Shown here one piece after another: positions 1-7,932 of a stretch of DNA of 11,110 nucleotides. The DNA is from Bacteroidia bacterium (GTDB lineage: Bacteria > Bacteroidota > Bacteroidia > Bacteroidales > P3). Position 1 is the stretch's first letter; every line of letters begins with the position of its first letter. The notes below the pieces were generated by a model. The model had not been told where the DNA came from and did not search any database. It was given only the letters and a program-made list of their open reading frames with translations. The DNA lies in contig BNXT01000025.1 of assembly GCA_025999775.1 (NCBI GenBank), forward strand, positions 1 to 11,110. Reading direction: 5' to 3'. A program made the position numbers and the translations under genes.

Positions 1-2
1 TA

Positions 3-884
3 CAAGCAGAGTTTTCTGCTGATTTTGATGCCATTGCATTTAGAAATATTTCCGCAAAACTTGTAGAAATTGCACAAAATAACAAAGGAAAAATCGCGAA
101 CTTTACCTCTGCAATGCAAGATAAAATCAAAAATAATGTTGGTATTATATCAGGTTTAGATACTGATATTAAAACAATGAATGATTACATTGAGGAAAAT
201 CAAGCATTAGAAACTAAACGAGCAGACTTGGAAACACACTACAAAAATTTGTTGGACAAGAAACAACAGATTGATGAACTACAACGCAAAGAGCAGAAAT
301 TAAAAGACAATCAGTCGTTTATTGATTCTTTCTATGAAAATCTGAAACAAATCAATATTAATATTGATGATACGATTTTAGATTTTTTAATAAAACTGAC
401 CGATGTGCAAAATTTGCTTTCCTACAGCGATTTGGAAAGCAAACTGAAAGACATAATCAATGCTGTTCAAAGTAATTTACAAAAAGTAAAACAGAATGAT
501 GTAATCCAATGTTTGAATGAGTTACCTTTATTGAAAACCGAATTTCTCCGGATTGAGAGTGAAATCAACGCAAAAATTGAAGAACATAACAACTTTGCGA
601 AACAGATAAACAATGTAAATAAAGCCTTTAATGATGCTTCTGAAAAGTTAAAATCAATGCAAGAGGTTTACAAAATGCATATCTCAGAAGACAAAAATAT
701 TCTGAACAATTTTACGGAAAAAGGCGAATTTAGGATGGAAAGTTGGATAAAAACCAATTTAGCAGAATTAGACAATTTATTGGAAGATATAGAAAACAAT
801 ATAAGAACAAAGATTGATGAAAGAGAAAAAATGCCCATTTGTGAAATTTTGGAACGGCAAGGGAACACAATAATTGAAAAGTAA
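3..884 (+). CDS. Coiled-coil protein, 3' end of a gene cut by the window start
   Basis: The reading frame is open from base 3 to the TAA at 882-884, with no stop upstream of the first ATG at 114. That ATG is therefore probably internal, and the true start lies before the window. About 293 residues are visible. They are rich in Lys, Glu, Asn, Gln, Leu and Ile, with long stretches of heptad-like hydrophobic spacing, so most of the visible part should be helical coiled coil. I see no catalytic motif, cysteine cluster or membrane segment. The C-terminus ends in a short non-repetitive tail (MPICEILERQGNTIIEK). The next gene begins one base after the stop, so the two are very likely co-transcribed. 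The protein could be a structural or scaffold partner of the complex encoded downstream. The family is not recognised, and any N-terminal domain that would identify it is missing. Confidence 0.85.
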   Translation, partial: QAEFSADFDAIAFRNISAKLVEIAQNNKGKIANFTSAMQDKIKNNVGIISGLDTDIKTMNDYIEENQALETKRADLETHYKNLLDKKQQIDELQRKEQKLKDNQSFIDSFYENLKQININIDDTILDFLIKLTDVQNLLSYSDLESKLKDIINAVQSNLQKVKQNDVIQCLNELPLLKTEFLRIESEINAKIEEHNNFAKQINNVNKAFNDASEKLKSMQEVYKMHISEDKNILNNFTEKGEFRMESWIKTNLAELDNLLEDIENNIRTKIDEREKMPICEILERQGNTIIEK

Positions 885-885
885 T

Positions 886-1470
886 ATGGAAACAAGCAAG
901 GATAATATACTGAATATTTTTGATTACAGCGATGGCTCGCGGGCATTAGGTCCCGGCTTGCGTTGCATTATTTGGGTACAGGGCTGTCCATTTAATTGCG
1001 TGGGCTGCACTTCACCCGAAGGGCGTTCAATGAAAGATAATATTTTGATAGAAGTTGATAAACTTGCGGAAAACATAATCAATAACAAAGCGATACAGGG
1101 CATAACCATTAGTGGAGGTGAACCGTTTCGGCAGGCGGCTCAACTTGTAAAGTTGATTAAGAGAATAAATAAGCCGGAATTAGACCTTATTATATATACC
1201 GGTTATACTGTGGATAAACTGAATTGGCAAGCAGCAAAAGACCTTTTGGCTTTGACCGATGTTTTGATTGACGGACAATATGTAGATGAATTAAACGACA
1301 ACAAAGGATTAAGAGGCTCTTCCAATCAAAAAATTCATTTTTTGACCGAAAGACTGAAACAATACAAAGATTTGTTTGAAAATGGTACACGAAATGTCGA
1401 AGTTATCGTTTCGGATTCATATAAAAAGATAATCGGAGTTCCAAATAAAATAATAAACGAATTAATATAA
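886..1470 (+). CDS. NrdG-like radical SAM (4Fe-4S single cluster) protein
   Basis: Predicted radical SAM protein of 194 residues. It would bind one [4Fe-4S] cluster and S-adenosylmethionine to form a 5'-deoxyadenosyl radical in the cytosol. The cluster motif is WVQGCPFNCVGC with Cys34, Cys38 and Cys41 (CxxxCxxC). A SAM-binding GGEP follows at residues 77-80. Further NrdG-type landmarks are an IYTGY motif, a DVLIDGQY motif and a late LRGSSNQKI motif. NrdG activates class III ribonucleotide reductase NrdD by making a glycyl radical, but no NrdD is present here, so the target is unknown. The length is slightly above that of typical NrdG (about 155). I chose the ATG at 886; a TTG at 874 in the same frame would add four residues and overlap the upstream gene. 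The residues after the third cysteine (TSPEGR) differ from the Asn-containing motif I expect in true NrdG. The fold is secure; the role in this operon is inferred. Confidence 0.9.
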   Translation: METSKDNILNIFDYSDGSRALGPGLRCIIWVQGCPFNCVGCTSPEGRSMKDNILIEVDKLAENIINNKAIQGITISGGEPFRQAAQLVKLIKRINKPELDLIIYTGYTVDKLNWQAAKDLLALTDVLIDGQYVDELNDNKGLRGSSNQKIHFLTERLKQYKDLFENGTRNVEVIVSDSYKKIIGVPNKIINELI

Positions 1471-1478
1471 AAAAAGTT

Positions 1479-2927
1479 ATGAGTAATACAATCAAATGTC
1501 ACACAATTCAGGAGGCTGAAAATCACATAAACCGTTTAGACCGTGAGAATAGGGCATTTCGCTCTCAAATAACGCAAGCTGAAGCAAGAGCACGTATTGC
1601 TGCCGAAAATGCAGCAACCCAGAGAGTAAATCAAGTTAAATTGGAAATGGAAATTCGTCATAAGGCTATTGTTAGTGACTTACAGACCAAAATTGAAAAG
1701 GAAGTTAACAACAAAAAGAAAGAACGTTTAAGAAAAGAAAAAGAGTATCAGGAAAAACTGGAAAAACAGTCTGCTGATTTTTATGATAAGTTAAATCAAG
1801 AAATCAAAGGAGTTAGGAATTGGACTAAAGATGCAATTCAAGGCTTGGAAAAAAACGTAAATCAACAGCTTGATGCTCAGAAACAAGATATTAAAAATAT
1901 TCGTCAGCAGGTGCGTGGTTTGTACGAGAGAGAAGCAGATGCAGAAACAAAAGCAAACAATCTTATTAAAGACATTTGGGATAGATTGGATATAGTTAAA
2001 AACTCGCAACACCAAAAGTTTATACCCGGCAGATTAAATCAGATTATTGCGCACGTTCAAAGTCTTGTTAATTCCACCGACCCTGCACCTGCACGAATTG
2101 CTATTGCAAATACAGCGCTGAATGATATTTGGGATTTAGAAGATAACATAACCAGAGCACAAACAATCTTTGAAACGCTTCGCCAAATTGTAATGAAAGA
2201 GGCAGATGCGGTAATTATAGAAATGTCTAACAATAGAAAAGCGAAGACGACCGAAAAGGATGAAAATGGAAACGAAGTTGAACTCGAAATTGATTTTTGG
2301 ACAGATGGAAAATTCAGCAAGTTGGAAGACGAAGCACGTAATTTGAAAAAGGAACTCGAAGAAAGGAAAGATGATGTTGAACTGAATGAAGAACGATTGA
2401 AACAGATTGGCGACCGACTATCAGCAATAAGAGAAGAACAAAACAAACTAAGGGAAGAAACCATAAACAAAGGATTTGCTTCACAGCGAAGGGCGGAAAT
2501 TAGTCATACAATAGTGAACAAGCTAATAGACCAAGGTTTTAAAATTGATGAAGAAGATGAGACCGAGCATAACTATATGGGTGGCAAAGAAGAAGATTTT
2601 GATTTTCGTGAAGGAGTAATAGCGCATTTACAAGATGCAAATGGAACTGACGTAACTGTAGTTGTAGAGTCTGACGAAAACTTGAATATAAAATGGGGTA
2701 TTCAACGAAATGATGAAAAAAGACTTAAGCTTACTGATGGTGCTTTTAGTGAATGGCATGACAAGATAACGGAAGTCGTTGATAAGGAACTTGGTATAAA
2801 AAGCAGCAAACCTATAGCTCCGCAAGGAACAAATGGAGGAAACACTAAAATAGCTGCTTTGGCAAATCCGAAAGCAGTTGTCAGAAAAGGTGGAGCGGCT
2901 ACTGTAAAACAACAATTAAGTTTATAA
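1479..2927 (+). CDS. Long coiled-coil protein with C-terminal globular domain
   Basis: The protein has 482 residues and its family is not recognised. Residues about 5-170 and 265-330 are strongly charged and helical, rich in Glu, Lys, Arg and Gln with heptad spacing, and should form coiled coils. A less charged helical segment lies between them (about 175-245). From about residue 336 to 445 the composition changes to an alternating helix and strand pattern (NKLIDQGFKIDEE, then DVTVVVES, LNIKWGI and a closing helix), which suggests a small alpha/beta domain. A Gly/Ala/Asn-rich tail ends the protein. I see no P-loop, cysteine cluster or membrane segment. It starts 8 bases after the radical SAM gene, behind an A-rich leader, and lies 19 bases before the AAA+ ATPase gene. 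The position suggests a scaffold or a substrate/adaptor of that ATPase; this is inference. Confidence 0.88.
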   Translation: MSNTIKCHTIQEAENHINRLDRENRAFRSQITQAEARARIAAENAATQRVNQVKLEMEIRHKAIVSDLQTKIEKEVNNKKKERLRKEKEYQEKLEKQSADFYDKLNQEIKGVRNWTKDAIQGLEKNVNQQLDAQKQDIKNIRQQVRGLYEREADAETKANNLIKDIWDRLDIVKNSQHQKFIPGRLNQIIAHVQSLVNSTDPAPARIAIANTALNDIWDLEDNITRAQTIFETLRQIVMKEADAVIIEMSNNRKAKTTEKDENGNEVELEIDFWTDGKFSKLEDEARNLKKELEERKDDVELNEERLKQIGDRLSAIREEQNKLREETINKGFASQRRAEISHTIVNKLIDQGFKIDEEDETEHNYMGGKEEDFDFREGVIAHLQDANGTDVTVVVESDENLNIKWGIQRNDEKRLKLTDGAFSEWHDKITEVVDKELGIKSSKPIAPQGTNGGNTKIAALANPKAVVRKGGAATVKQQLSL

Positions 2928-2946
2928 CATATTAAATAAGATTAAT

Positions 2947-5900
2947 ATGACAGTAAATAGAGTTTCAAATATTAAGGTAAATGATAATAACAGTTTGTTT
3001 ACTGCTGTATATGGTAATGTTGCAAACGGAGAGTTTTTTATCGATTCTGATTTACGAAAATACTCTTTTGAAGAGCAACTCTATTTATATCTCAAATCTG
3101 AAGGTTATACGGTTTTGTTTTACAAAGCGTCAAATACATATAATGTATATTCATATTCAGAAGAAGATGTAAGGACGTTTATTTTTGATTTTCCTCAAGA
3201 ACAGCAGGACAAGGAGAAAAAATATGTATCACAACACATGAAAACTCCTTTTGGGCTAAGCCAGAAAAACAAAATTACGGATAATGCTAAACAGGCAAAT
3301 ACGGAAGCCTCTGAAGAACAAAAAAGAAATGCTTATTTTGAAGACAGCCCACTAAACAAAGAAACTAATAAATCACATAATTATTGGGTCGTTAAACGAA
3401 ATATATATTTATTGGACGATTTAAAGAGGTTGATTAGCCACCAAGACCCCAATAAAAAAGTTGCGTTTATTATTGCCGAAGCCGAAAGTTGTAATTTTCA
3501 TGATCCTATAATTGATGATTGGATTAGTATTTATCACAGTTTCAGTGCAAAACATAAATTTTTTCTGATTTATAAATATGAAGATGCACAATCGTTGGCG
3601 CAATCATTAAATGGTGGTACCTACGAGAGATTATTTTTCAAACAAGAAAACGACGACGAACAGAAAAATCGCAAATTGATAGAAAAAACAACCTACCGTG
3701 TACCTCTGCCCGACAAGGAAGAAATAACTAATTTGGTAAATTTAAGAAGACTAAAAGAGAAATTTGATGCTTTTTCTCAGATTTCCTTTGACAAACTTGC
3801 ATTAAGAATACTTCAAAAGCGGGAATTATTAAAGGATTTATATTCTTGCGACATTAACAAAGAAATAGAAAAAGCCCAAGAAAAAACGGCAAAAGAAAGG
3901 CTTAAATCATTAAGAGGAATAGATGCTGTTTTTGAACAATTAGAAAAGAGAGTTAAATCAATGAAGAAGAACAGAAAATCAAATACCCCGACAACATTTC
4001 GCCCACATTTGGTTTTCAAAGGGAATCCGGGTACAGGTAAGACTACGGTTGCTTGCCTTTTTGCCGAATGGCTACAAGAAGAGGATATATTACCAATCGG
4101 ACACTTGATAGAGGCGAAATCAGGGGACTTAATAGGTAACGCTATTGGATATACTCGGATAAAGACACAACAAGTTTGTGATAAAGCCAAAGAAGGCGTT
4201 CTATTTATTGACGAAGCATACGGCTTGTTTGATGCAAGAGAAGAAGAAATAGGGGGCAATGGAAATATTTTTGGTAAGGAGGCTATTGACACGCTGATTC
4301 AATTTATGGAAAACAATAAAGATGATTCGGTCGTAATACTTGCAGGATATACCGAAAAGATTGATGAGTTATTGAACAAAGGGAATGATGGCTTCAGCAG
4401 CAGAATAGGTGCACATATCGTTTTTGACGACTATTCGCCCGATGTATTATGGAAAATTGCAAAAGATAAATTAATATCGTATCAGCTAACTAACGAGGCA
4501 GAAACAATAGTACAAAAATATTTAAGAAAAAAACATAAAAAAAGACATCGAAATTGGGGCAATGCTCGTGTCGCTGAACAAATAGTTCAAGATATTCTTA
4601 TTGAATTTGATAATACGGAAGATGATAGTATAGATGTAAAACATATTCCTGCGGATTGTCAAAGGATTGCCAATCCGATTACTGATTTGTCTCATTCTAA
4701 TGGGTATAAACAGTTAATAGACAAGTTTGTTGGTTTGTCTTTTATGAAGAATGAGATAAACGCTATCTTCAATACAATCAAAGCAAATTTAATACGGGAG
4801 CAAAAGAATTTAACAACAGTAGAACTTATTGATAAATTCAATTTTGTTTTTACTGGAAACCCGGGAACAGGAAAAACAGAAGTAGCAAGATTGTTGGGTG
4901 AAATACTGTTTGATTTGGGAATTTTAATTGAAGGCAAAGATGTTATTGAAATTAGTGCCAAAGATGTTGTTAGCAGTGGAGATGGAGAAACTGCAAAAAA
5001 TATAACGAGAAAATTTGAAGATGCACTTGGAAAAATATTGTTTCTAGACGAAGTTTATTCTATAAAAGATGAAAATGCTATCAATACTATTGTTCAACTG
5101 TTGACCTCCCCTGATTATATGGGTAAAATGGTTGTTGTAATAGCGGGTTATCCCAAACCTGTTCGTCAGTGGTTGGAAATTAATGAGGGATTACCAAGTA
5201 GATTCAATAAACCCATACCTTTCGATGACTATACCAATGATGAACTTTACCAAATTTTAGAGAGTCATATTAATGAGAAAAATTGCAAAATATTACCTAA
5301 ATGTAAAAGTAGAGCAATCAAGTGGTTTAATTCCAAGCGTAACGATAAAAAATTTGCTAATGCACGCACAGCAAAATCTTTGTTCGATGATATTTTGTTT
5401 CCCAGTTTAAATAATAGGATTGTTGATAATCCAAATTTAGATACAGACTCATTGTTTACAATTACCGAACAGGATTTTCCAACTTCTGGTGTAACAGAAA
5501 GTGGAAAAGGCATTCAAAAACTGAACAAGTTGATTGGACTGACACAAATGAAACAAACACTTGAGACTATTTTAACTTCAATAAAAGCGGATAAAATCCG
5601 TAATGAAAAATTAAACATTGACAGCAGTAAGAATGTGCTTAATTTTGTGTTTCGTGGAAATCCCGGAACAGGAAAAACCACTGTTGCCCGCATTATGGGC
5701 GAAATATTGTTTGAATATGGTTTGCTTAACAGTCCCGATGTTGTAGAATGTTCTCGTTCTCAAATAATAGCCAAATATGCTGGACAAACCGCACCGCGAG
5801 TAAGAGCCTTGTTCGAGAGTGCAAAAGGTAAAGTATTGTTTTTCGATGAAATTTATTCTCTTGTCAATGGCACACACGATGAATTTGGCAAAGAAGCAAT

Positions 5901-6309
5901 CAATGAGATTGTCGCTTTAATGACTTCTCCTGAATTTCAGGGGCAAATGGCTTTTGTTATTGCCGGTTATCCGAAGCAAACAGATAATTTCATTGCACAA
6001 AACCCCGGACTTAATCGCAGGTTTAACTATTATATTGATTTTGAAGATTATTCCGATGAAGAACTTTGGGACATATATCAATTAAAAGTTGCCGATATTA
6101 AATTTAGAGTTGAAGAGAACTGCAAAACAACAGCGATAAATTGGTTTAAATTGCGACCAAGAAGTGCTGATTTTAAAAATGCAGGTTATGCCGATGAATT
6201 ATTGGGTATTACAAAAAGCAATTTAGACAAAAGAATTGCAAAACTTGATTTGGACAATACTGAATCAAGCATATTGAATACAATTATCTTACAGGATTTT
6301 CCAAGTTAA
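2947..6309 (+). CDS. Triple AAA+ ATPase of the CbbX/SpoVK type with a degenerate N-terminal module
   Basis: The protein has 1120 residues. Three tandem AAA+ modules carry near-identical Walker A motifs GNPGTGKT/E at 359-366, 637-644 and 904-911. Walker B motifs are LFIDE (419-423), LFLDE (698-702) and LFFDE (964-968). Each module has an AGY sensor-1 segment and an arginine-finger region (SSR to 486, PSR to 752, NRR to 1025). The LxxLIGLxxMK-type segment before each module and the FDDYxxDELW-type segment after the arginine are typical of CbbX/SpoVK-family ATPases. CbbX proteins have one module of about 300 residues and remodel partner proteins with ATP. The sensor-2 Arg seen in module 1 (Arg541) and module 2 (Arg807) is Gly1080 in module 3. 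A basic patch RKKHKKRHR lies at 527-535. Residues 140-290 lack a Walker A but show Walker B-like and sensor-1-like strands, so they may be a decayed AAA+ domain. It is probably a protein remodeller for the operon's complex. The substrate is unknown. Confidence 0.93.
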   Translation: MTVNRVSNIKVNDNNSLFTAVYGNVANGEFFIDSDLRKYSFEEQLYLYLKSEGYTVLFYKASNTYNVYSYSEEDVRTFIFDFPQEQQDKEKKYVSQHMKTPFGLSQKNKITDNAKQANTEASEEQKRNAYFEDSPLNKETNKSHNYWVVKRNIYLLDDLKRLISHQDPNKKVAFIIAEAESCNFHDPIIDDWISIYHSFSAKHKFFLIYKYEDAQSLAQSLNGGTYERLFFKQENDDEQKNRKLIEKTTYRVPLPDKEEITNLVNLRRLKEKFDAFSQISFDKLALRILQKRELLKDLYSCDINKEIEKAQEKTAKERLKSLRGIDAVFEQLEKRVKSMKKNRKSNTPTTFRPHLVFKGNPGTGKTTVACLFAEWLQEEDILPIGHLIEAKSGDLIGNAIGYTRIKTQQVCDKAKEGVLFIDEAYGLFDAREEEIGGNGNIFGKEAIDTLIQFMENNKDDSVVILAGYTEKIDELLNKGNDGFSSRIGAHIVFDDYSPDVLWKIAKDKLISYQLTNEAETIVQKYLRKKHKKRHRNWGNARVAEQIVQDILIEFDNTEDDSIDVKHIPADCQRIANPITDLSHSNGYKQLIDKFVGLSFMKNEINAIFNTIKANLIREQKNLTTVELIDKFNFVFTGNPGTGKTEVARLLGEILFDLGILIEGKDVIEISAKDVVSSGDGETAKNITRKFEDALGKILFLDEVYSIKDENAINTIVQLLTSPDYMGKMVVVIAGYPKPVRQWLEINEGLPSRFNKPIPFDDYTNDELYQILESHINEKNCKILPKCKSRAIKWFNSKRNDKKFANARTAKSLFDDILFPSLNNRIVDNPNLDTDSLFTITEQDFPTSGVTESGKGIQKLNKLIGLTQMKQTLETILTSIKADKIRNEKLNIDSSKNVLNFVFRGNPGTGKTTVARIMGEILFEYGLLNSPDVVECSRSQIIAKYAGQTAPRVRALFESAKGKVLFFDEIYSLVNGTHDEFGKEAINEIVALMTSPEFQGQMAFVIAGYPKQTDNFIAQNPGLNRRFNYYIDFEDYSDEELWDIYQLKVADIKFRVEENCKTTAINWFKLRPRSADFKNAGYADELLGITKSNLDKRIAKLDLDNTESSILNTIILQDFPS
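4021..5679 (+). repeat. Tandem AAA+ module repeat inside the ATPase gene
   Basis: The P-loop coding stretches at 4021-4044, 4855-4878 and 5656-5679 encode GNPGTGKT, GNPGTGKT and GNPGTGKT, with DNA that is similar but differs at wobble positions. Modules 2 and 3 begin with comparable LIDKFVGL and LNKLIGL segments and end with comparable QDFP segments. This points to old intragenic duplication, not recent recombination. Module spacing is about 278 and 267 residues. Confidence 0.85.
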
Positions 6310-6324
6310 ATTGATAATAAGCGT

Positions 6325-6681
6325 ATGAAAACTCAAACAACAATATTAGCCGCGCTGACAAGACAAATTCAGTTTGTAATACAAAAAACGAAGTTTCCGA
6401 TTGTTGTATCCGTAAAACGGCCGCAACAAGAAGTCTCATTTGAGGGTTTTCGTGATATGCAGAGGTGTTTAAGTTCCGTGGCTGCCATGAAAATAAACCC
6501 GGAACCCATTAAAATGAATGTGAAATTTAGAAACAATGTGCAAATAGAGCGAGTTGATTTTGGCGAAGTTTTCAATAATCAATCGGAACTTTTCAGGGAA
6601 ATTCTGGAAGGGAAGAAAGAGGAAATAAGAGAAAAAAATAATAATCAATGGAATAATAGAAATAAATCAAATCATTTTTAA
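6325..6681 (+). CDS. Small hypothetical protein with Asn-rich tail
   Basis: This 118-residue protein belongs to no family I recognise. The N-terminal half is mixed hydrophobic and basic with predicted strands (KFPIVVSVKRP, then IKMNVKFRNN). The middle holds a helix around RDMQRCLSSVAAM. The C-terminal 25 residues are charged, then Asn/Lys-rich and of low complexity, probably disordered. There is only one cysteine, and no metal-binding cluster, membrane helix or signal peptide. It begins 15 bases after the ATPase stop and ends 3 bases before the start of the DUF4407 membrane protein, so it clearly belongs to the operon. Its position between the ATPase and the membrane protein makes a small adaptor or regulator plausible, but nothing in the sequence proves that. 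Confidence 0.78.
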   Translation: MKTQTTILAALTRQIQFVIQKTKFPIVVSVKRPQQEVSFEGFRDMQRCLSSVAAMKINPEPIKMNVKFRNNVQIERVDFGEVFNNQSELFREILEGKKEEIREKNNNQWNNRNKSNHF

Positions 6682-6684
6682 GAT

Positions 6685-7932
6685 ATGAGTAACTTCTTTT
6701 GGTGGTGCGCAGGGGTAAATAAAAAACTCTTACACGGATGCAAAAACGAATATTCAAAATATTTTGCAATCGGTGCAACGATATTTTTCACAGCAGTGTT
6801 CGCCACTTTTTCGGGCGGATATGCTTTGTACTATGTGTTTGCAGGTTCAGAATACGCTGTGTATTTGGCTGTTTTAATAGGGCTTCTATGGGGAGGTATG
6901 ATTTTTAATATTGATAGATTTTTGGTTATCAGTTTAAAAAAAGAAGGAAAACCGCTGAAAGAATTTGGAATGGCATTGCCTCGTATTATTTTGGCAATAA
7001 TGATAGGTATTGTTATTGCTCGTCCTCTTGAATTGAAACTGTTTGAAAAAGAAATTCACGATGGCTTGAAAAATCAGTATAAGCAAAATTATTACAATAA
7101 CGAACGAACTCGTATTGTGAATGAAAAGCAGAACTTACAGATTGCTTTGGAAGATTTGAATATCCAATACGATCTAAAGAGAAATGATTTAAATATTGCA
7201 AAAGCAGATAGGGATTCCGCAAGAATATGGAGAGATAGAGAGCGATTTGGAGATAAAACAGGTAGAACTTCGGGAAAGAGCGGCTGGGGACCCGAAACGG
7301 ATAAATTACAAAAAGAAGTTGAACAAAAAGAAAACTTGTATGACACATTATCAATTCAGGTAGCAACCTTGGAAAAAACCTTGCTTTCAAAACAACAAGA
7401 ATTGATTCCGCAGAAAAATCTTACCGAAGAAGAACTCAATAATAATGCAAATCAATGGGCAATGACAGCAGGGTTTTATGACCGGAACAAAATGTTGTCA
7501 AAAATTTCAAGTGGAGAATATTTGAATTTTGAGAATGCACAAATTGCTTTTAATAACGAAGTCAATGAAAATACAAATGCTAATGTCAATCAACCACAAA
7601 TTCCTAATAATATTGATATGCCTCAAAAAGAAAAAGATGGTGATTTGACCGTAATCTTTATTGCGCTATTATTTATAATTGTTGAATGTTTGCCCATTGT
7701 TGTAAAATTAATGTCAAAGCGAGGTAACTATGATAGTCTGTTAGATGAAGAAGAAGACAAAGTCAATTTCATTGCCCGACACGAAAATATTGCCAATAAA
7801 TTCCTCGTAAAAGAACTATCCAATGCACAGCGAGAAGTGCTGAAAAAAGCAATAGAACAATGGAGAGACCATGAATTGGAAAATGAAAATATTGCACAGA
7901 ACTATATAAACACTCCAAGCGATGAACAATAA
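6685..7932 (+). CDS. DUF4407 family membrane protein
   Basis: This 415-residue integral membrane protein matches what I know of DUF4407. It opens with a WWCAG segment, followed by hydrophobic helices at about 26-52 (ending in SGGYALYYVF) and 57-74. The family-typical NIDRF follows at 75-79, then a third helix at about 99-113 running into ARPLELKLFEKEI. Residues about 121-250 are a charged coiled coil interrupted by a Gly-rich stretch (TGRTSGKSGWGPE). A fourth helix at 321-343 contains the motif ECLPIVVKLM. A charged C-terminal tail follows. The expected topology is four membrane helices with a long coiled coil between the third and fourth. The biochemical role of DUF4407 is not known to me. 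In this operon it is the only membrane protein and the likely anchor for the soluble coiled-coil and GTPase partners. The 3' end overlaps the next gene by 11 bases. Confidence 0.92.
   Translation: MSNFFWWCAGVNKKLLHGCKNEYSKYFAIGATIFFTAVFATFSGGYALYYVFAGSEYAVYLAVLIGLLWGGMIFNIDRFLVISLKKEGKPLKEFGMALPRIILAIMIGIVIARPLELKLFEKEIHDGLKNQYKQNYYNNERTRIVNEKQNLQIALEDLNIQYDLKRNDLNIAKADRDSARIWRDRERFGDKTGRTSGKSGWGPETDKLQKEVEQKENLYDTLSIQVATLEKTLLSKQQELIPQKNLTEEELNNNANQWAMTAGFYDRNKMLSKISSGEYLNFENAQIAFNNEVNENTNANVNQPQIPNNIDMPQKEKDGDLTVIFIALLFIIVECLPIVVKLMSKRGNYDSLLDEEEDKVNFIARHENIANKFLVKELSNAQREVLKKAIEQWRDHELENENIAQNYINTPSDEQ
7922..7932 (+). other. 11-base overlap of DUF4407 and first zinc-ribbon gene
   Basis: The zinc-ribbon gene starts at the ATG at 7922, in a different frame, before the DUF4407 TAA at 7930-7932. 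The CPVC ribbon begins at residue 5 of this start, so a later start would remove it. That supports both the overlap and translational coupling. Confidence 0.85.

Noticed and set aside
114..116. ATG at 114 as the start of the first gene
   Set aside because: The frame is open for 37 codons upstream to the edge, with the same coiled-coil-like character, so this is more likely an internal methionine.
874..885. TTG at 874 as the start of the radical SAM gene
   Set aside because: It adds only four residues, overlaps the upstream gene, and a normal ATG follows at 886. The alternative cannot be excluded but is less likely.
2057..2470. 137-residue minus-strand open frame with many Ser and Phe
   Set aside because: It mirrors Glu/Lys-rich coiled-coil coding on the plus strand, which creates Ser/Phe-rich antisense frames. 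It has no family motif.
2928..2946. Possible internal promoter in the 19-base gap before the ATPase gene
   Set aside because: The gap is only AT-rich sequence and too short for a full promoter. No convincing -33/-7 pair is visible around it.
3813..4292. 159-residue open frame on the minus strand within the ATPase gene
   Set aside because: It is antisense to conserved Walker motifs of a clear gene, and its Ser/Leu/Pro-rich composition is typical of a shadow frame.
2947..6309. Clp or FtsH-type protease assignment for the ATPase
   Set aside because: There is no protease motif (HEXXH or Ser-Asp-Lys) and no ClpP-binding loop. The module signatures fit the CbbX/SpoVK type better.
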